Origin: a bacterium
Lineage (GTDB): Bacteria; Patescibacteria; Microgenomatia; UBA1400; UBA12108
Direction: 5' to 3'
Assembly (NCBI GenBank): GCA_021788365.1
Contig: JAJYKS010000015.1
Location: 1-8,180 of the forward strand
DNA: 8,180 nucleotides
Within the stretch, counting starts at the first letter, position 1. Every line of letters starts with the position of its first letter. Under the pieces are notes generated by a model, which was not told the DNA's origin, did not search any database, and was given only the letters and a program-made list of their open reading frames with translations. This document shows, in pieces, positions 5,107-8,180 of this stretch. The translations under genes and the position numbers were made by a program.

Positions 5107-6381
5107 ATGCGGCGTCTCATACAATCACTGTACAAATCAGATGGGGTACGCTCAGCAACCGTTCTCACCATCGGCAACACGGCGAGTACATTCTTAGGCG
5201 CAGTCGCGATTATCCTCGCCTCACGCTTTACCACTCCCGCCGTGTTCGGGGTATTTTCTGCGATTTTCTCTTTTATGTTATTGGTGTCAAAGTTAGGCGA
5301 CGCCGGTACCAACATTGCCTTGCAACGCGAGCTCTCTCAGCCGGATAGTGCCGTCTCCTCGGAAGAAAAAACAGCTCTTATCTATGTAGGGGTTGCAATA
5401 AAAGTGGCAATCGCCATGGTAAGTTGCACGATTGGCGTGCTTACGGCACCGTACGTGTCCGGGTGGCTGCACGTCGCGCCGTCATTTGTCAGCCTGGGAT
5501 GGCTCTCCGGCGCGGCTATTTTCTTTTTCGACTATGCCTCGGTCATTGCCCAATCTGCCGGTCGATTTGGGCTCGCGGTCGTAGCAAACGCTGGGCAATC
5601 AATTATCAAAATCGCAGTCATTGTCACACTCATACTCACCCACTCGCTATCTGCCTCGGCGCTTGTTGTACTCTACGGCGCAGCCCCCTTTATGGCCTCG
5701 ATACTCATCCCGATCTGTATGCACACACCACGCTTTCCGGGTACAAAATACATTAAAATTCACCATTTCGAGAAAATCTATGCAACTGCTCGGTGGGCAA
5801 TCATTGCGGTTTTGGCTGCAGCACTCGCCGATAATATCGACGTACTATTTGTGCAATCATTTCTGACGAGCACACAGACCGGTTGGTACGCAGCTGCCGC
5901 GAGGATAGCGAGTTTTGCCTCGGTCGCCGCACTATCGCTCGGGGTTGTACTGAATGTGCGCGTTGCCAAATACAAAACCCGCGAGCACATCGACGCATAT
6001 CTCAAAAAAGCGATGGCGGTAGCCGCGATATCATTCGTCGGGATGGCGGCAGCGAGCGTCCTAGCCAAATACCTCATTCTCTATACAGCCGGTCCCGCCT
6101 ACCTTGCTGGTACTTTCCCACTAGTTCTACTCTTATTTGCCACAGGGTTTGTGATTGCTGCCGCACCCTACGTCGCCCTGTTTTATACGCTCGACAGTCC
6201 GCAATTTTTTGCCTATTCAGGTTTAGTCACCGCGATTGCGCTGATAGGCCTAGACTGGGTCTGGATTCCTACGTATGGCATCGTTGGGGCAGGGTGGGCA
6301 AAGCTTATATCACGCGGGGCCACATTCCTCTTTACCATATGGTTTGCACGGAAAAAGTACCGGGAGCAGTATGGCCGCTAG
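5107..6381 (+). CDS. Wzx-like polysaccharide flippase (MOP/MATE superfamily)
   Basis: A 424-residue integral membrane protein with about 12 predicted membrane spans, the normal size for polysaccharide-biosynthesis flippases, which move lipid-linked oligosaccharides from the inner to the outer face of the cytoplasmic membrane. The N-terminal part (GNTASTFLGAVAIILASRFTTPAVFGVF, starting near residue 23, then KLGDAGTNIALQREL at 62-76) has the usual helix 1-2 pattern with a tyrosine/phenylalanine-glycine turn. DNIDVLFVQSF followed by TGWYAAAARI (242-267) is the typical helix 7-8 region. PTYGIVGAGWAKLISR (388-403) is typical of the C-terminal repeat. Basic RKKYREQYGR closes the protein. Such flippases are sugar-selective, but substrate cannot be predicted from sequence by eye. 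The gene overlaps the following GT2 gene by 11 bases, so they are probably co-expressed. Confidence 0.88.
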   Translation: MRRLIQSLYKSDGVRSATVLTIGNTASTFLGAVAIILASRFTTPAVFGVFSAIFSFMLLVSKLGDAGTNIALQRELSQPDSAVSSEEKTALIYVGVAIKVAIAMVSCTIGVLTAPYVSGWLHVAPSFVSLGWLSGAAIFFFDYASVIAQSAGRFGLAVVANAGQSIIKIAVIVTLILTHSLSASALVVLYGAAPFMASILIPICMHTPRFPGTKYIKIHHFEKIYATARWAIIAVLAAALADNIDVLFVQSFLTSTQTGWYAAAARIASFASVAALSLGVVLNVRVAKYKTREHIDAYLKKAMAVAAISFVGMAAASVLAKYLILYTAGPAYLAGTFPLVLLLFATGFVIAAAPYVALFYTLDSPQFFAYSGLVTAIALIGLDWVWIPTYGIVGAGWAKLISRGATFLFTIWFARKKYREQYGR

Positions 6382-7174
6382 GCTCACGGTGCACATGGTT
6401 GTCAGGAACGAAGACCAATGGGTGTGGTTCGCACTCCAGTCAGTGCTTCCCTACGCCGACCAGATCCTGGTCAGTGACACAGGTTCTACCGATCACACGG
6501 TCGATTGTATTCGCGCAATCGCTTCCCCTAAAATTCAATTCGAGCAGACGAATATTACAAATGCTAATGGTGTAACAGCAGTACGGCAAAAACAAATAAA
6601 TCTCACCCGTACCGATTGGATCTGGATTGTCGATGGCGACGAAATATATCCGGAAAAGACGGCACGGGAAGTGGTAAAAGCTGCAACAGACAAATATGAG
6701 GGTGTTGTCGTCCGCCGCTACGACCTTTTGGGTGACATCTATCACCGCCAAAAAGAAACGGTCGGGGAATACCATCTTTATGGGGAGCGGGGACATCTTG
6801 TCACCCGTCTCTTAAATAAAAAAAAGATCCCCGACCTCTCGGTTGCCGGCACCTATCCCAATGAAGGATACTTTGATCGTAAAGGGGTGAGCCTGCAAGA
6901 TCATGACGCCAAAAAATGGTACATCACCAAAAACTACCTTTATCACGCAATGTACCTGAAGCGGAGTAGCAGTGGCGGCAATCTCGCTTATGTCTTCAAC
7001 CGCAAAAAATACAAAATCGAAACAGGGATGAAAATTGAGGGCACACTTCCCGAGGTTTTTTCCCTCGCTCGCCCCTCATTCATTTCCGATCCCACCAAAA
7101 TCCGCAGTCGTGTTTATGAACTCACTGCAAGCGTTGTGACACCAATCAAAAATCTCAAAAGAGCCGTCTTATGA
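6371..7174 (+). CDS. GT2 family glycosyltransferase
   Basis: A 267-residue cytoplasmic GT-A fold enzyme that transfers a sugar from a nucleotide donor to a growing acceptor. Visible motifs are LTVHMVVRNEDQW (5-17), ILVSDTGSTDHT (32-43) and WIWIVDGDEIYPE (83-95), in which DGD (88-90) is the metal- and donor-binding DxD and E91 follows it. Residues 155-190 carry NEGYFDRKG and QDHDAKKW, the acceptor-side region, and the tail contains many lysines and arginines, suggesting peripheral membrane contact. A longer reading frame begins near 6275, but the ATG at 6371 is preferred: it puts the first strand at residue 5, has GGGAG 4 bases upstream and overlaps the flippase stop by 11 bases. The sugar and linkage are unknown. 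Confidence 0.88.
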   Translation: MAARLTVHMVVRNEDQWVWFALQSVLPYADQILVSDTGSTDHTVDCIRAIASPKIQFEQTNITNANGVTAVRQKQINLTRTDWIWIVDGDEIYPEKTAREVVKAATDKYEGVVVRRYDLLGDIYHRQKETVGEYHLYGERGHLVTRLLNKKKIPDLSVAGTYPNEGYFDRKGVSLQDHDAKKWYITKNYLYHAMYLKRSSSGGNLAYVFNRKKYKIETGMKIEGTLPEVFSLARPSFISDPTKIRSRVYELTASVVTPIKNLKRAVL

Positions 7175-8180
7175 AAATTGCTTTCCTACACATGACTCTT
7201 GGACTCGTACGTCGCGGTAGCGAAGTGGTAACAGAGGAGATTGCGACGGCGCTTGCCGCCCGTCACGACGTGCTGGTTTTACAATCTGGCCCGGTTGGTA
7301 AAACCAAGTATCACGCCAAGCGGGTCCATCCGCTGCGCTCTGCTCCACCTCCGGCACCCCATAGCGTACTGGAAAAATGTCTCTTTCGCCTAGGTCTCGA
7401 CGCCCGTACTCGCGAGGTTGCTGCCTTCACCCGAGCGGCTTTGCCCGCAATTCAGGCCTTTGCTCCCGACATTATTGTGGCCATAAATGGCGCCCGCCAA
7501 GTTTCTCTCCTCAAAGGCCTTCAAGGTGTAACCTTGAAGGCTAGGATTGTTGTTTTCGGGCACGCCGGGATTGGATATGACGATGCAGGCAATCTCCACG
7601 CCCGGCCCGATCTTTTTGTGGCCCTCACCGATGAGGCATATAAATGGGCGCGCTCCCACGCCAACCAGAGAACCAAAGTTATTTTTATTCCGAACCCAAT
7701 AAGTGTGCCGCGTCGCGCCACCCCCGCCCCGCTCATGCTTCCCCATCCCGTTATCCTTACCGTCTCGGCACTTTCCTCGTATAAAAATGTGACAAATGTG
7801 ATCCGTGCGCTCGCCCCGACTGGCAAGTCGTATATCCTCGTGGGCGACGGCGAAGAATCTGGTGCTGTCTCTGACGCGTTCTCCGGTTTTACTGGAGACT
7901 TTCGCTGGATAAAGTCGGTGCCGCCAGAAGAGATGAGTGGGTACTACCACGCCGCCGACATATTCTGTTTCACCCCCGACTCACAAGAGGCCTTTGGTCG
8001 TGTCTATCTCGAAGCGATGGCGGCAGGTCTCCCCATCGTCGCCTCGGATGATTCGATCCGCCGCAGTATTATTGGTACCCGTGGGGTGTACGTCGATCCG
8101 CATGATGGCGAATCAATTATGAGCGGTGTAAAAAAAGCACTGGTACTTGGCAAAGTAGAATACAAGAAAGAACTACAGCC
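7171..8180 (+). CDS. GT4 family glycosyltransferase (3' end outside the window)
   Basis: Reading from the ATG at 7171 gives 336 codons without a stop up to the window edge, beginning MKIAFLHMTLGLVRRGSEVV. It is a GT-B fold retaining glycosyltransferase. The N-terminal domain carries GSEVVTEEIATALAARHDV (16-34) and ends near RIVVFGHAG. The C-terminal donor domain starts at about 180 (IPNPISVP) with VILTVSALSSYKN (194-206), containing the phosphate-contacting K205, and ILVGDGEE (222-229). ADIFCFTPDSQEAFGRVYLEAMAAG (263-287 region) holds the EX7E motif, E273 and E281, followed by GLPIVASD. All are typical of GT4 enzymes. The start overlaps the GT2 stop as ATGA, with AGAG 7 bases upstream, indicating coupled translation. 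A full-length enzyme would need roughly 30-60 more residues. A perfect 25-base hairpin sequence lies inside it at 7517-7541. Confidence 0.9.
   Translation, partial: MKIAFLHMTLGLVRRGSEVVTEEIATALAARHDVLVLQSGPVGKTKYHAKRVHPLRSAPPPAPHSVLEKCLFRLGLDARTREVAAFTRAALPAIQAFAPDIIVAINGARQVSLLKGLQGVTLKARIVVFGHAGIGYDDAGNLHARPDLFVALTDEAYKWARSHANQRTKVIFIPNPISVPRRATPAPLMLPHPVILTVSALSSYKNVTNVIRALAPTGKSYILVGDGEESGAVSDAFSGFTGDFRWIKSVPPEEMSGYYHAADIFCFTPDSQEAFGRVYLEAMAAGLPIVASDDSIRRSIIGTRGVYVDPHDGESIMSGVKKALVLGKVEYKKELQ
7517..7541. repeat. Perfect 11-base inverted repeat with 3-base loop inside the GT4 gene
   Basis: GCCTTCAAGGT (7517-7527) and ACCTTGAAGGC (7531-7541) are exact reverse complements separated by GTA. 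The RNA would form an 11-pair stem with a tight loop. It encodes GLQGVTLKA in the GT4 N-terminal domain. No T-run follows directly (CTAGGATTG comes next), so it is not a classic terminator. Confidence 0.9.

Noticed and set aside
6275..6370. Upstream extension of the GT2 gene by 32 codons
   Set aside because: It would overlap the flippase gene by over 100 bases with a sequence unlike GT2 N-termini. The ATG at 6371 has a GGGAG site and the right distance to the first strand.
5883..6575. Open frame of about 230 codons on the plus strand overlapping the flippase and GT2 genes
   Set aside because: It is in another frame of both genes, its product is arginine- and serine-rich with no domain, and the overlapped genes have clear homology features.
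7390..7950. Open frames of 186 and 101 codons on the minus strand near the right end
   Set aside because: They lie opposite the unterminated GT4 gene, whose EX7E and other motifs are unmistakable. The antisense translations show no domain.

Overview
This window is one densely packed bacterial surface-glycan locus. Almost every base is coding, junctions are short or overlapping, and no gap exceeds about 30 bases. No lineage marker (rRNA, tRNA, ribosomal protein) is present. The mid-GC composition, very compact layout and many start codons sitting directly behind a -10 box would suit an uncultivated lineage such as Patescibacteria/CPR (Parcubacteria-like), but that is a weak guess. TGA and TAA/TAG all serve as stops, so the standard bacterial code fits.

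Layout. At the left edge is the start of a minus-strand polyprenyl-phosphate sugar synthase-like GT2 (1-98). It is divergent from galE (129-1100) across a 30-base spacer holding a symmetric double promoter. galE overlaps a DUF2142/GT-C membrane protein (1087-2628), which is followed by a second GT-C protein of PMT/GT39 type (2635-3837). Next comes a HigBA-like toxin-antitoxin pair (3786-4439), then an unrecognised single-pass membrane protein (4477-5085), a Wzx/MATE-like flippase (5107-6381), a GT2 glycosyltransferase (6371-7174) and a GT4 glycosyltransferase that runs off the right edge (7171-8180). The last gene has no stop in the window and would be missed by a search for closed reading frames.

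How the genes fit together (inference). GalE supplies or interconverts UDP-hexoses. GT2 and GT4 enzymes build a lipid-linked oligosaccharide in the cytoplasm and the flippase exports it. The minus-strand GT2 could charge a polyprenyl phosphate with a single sugar, which the two GT-C membrane enzymes would use outside the membrane. The product and acceptor cannot be read from the sequence.

The most unusual feature is the toxin-antitoxin pair. A perfect 33-base direct repeat (3751-3783 and 4442-4474) flanks it, leaving only two extra bases on each side of the coding pair. Each repeat looks like a complete promoter (-35 TTGCTA, 16 bases, -10 TACAGT) whose -10 lies exactly 6 bases before a start codon: the toxin GTG in copy 1 and the downstream gene's ATG in copy 2. 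The cassette thus appears to have landed between a promoter and its start codon and duplicated the promoter, so that toxin and displaced gene each have one. The insertion also replaced the C-terminal tail of the upstream GT-C protein. Six starts in the window share a -10 box 6-7 bases upstream and lack a well-placed Shine-Dalgarno, which predicts widespread leaderless transcription; genes inside transcription units use Shine-Dalgarno or overlap-coupled starts.
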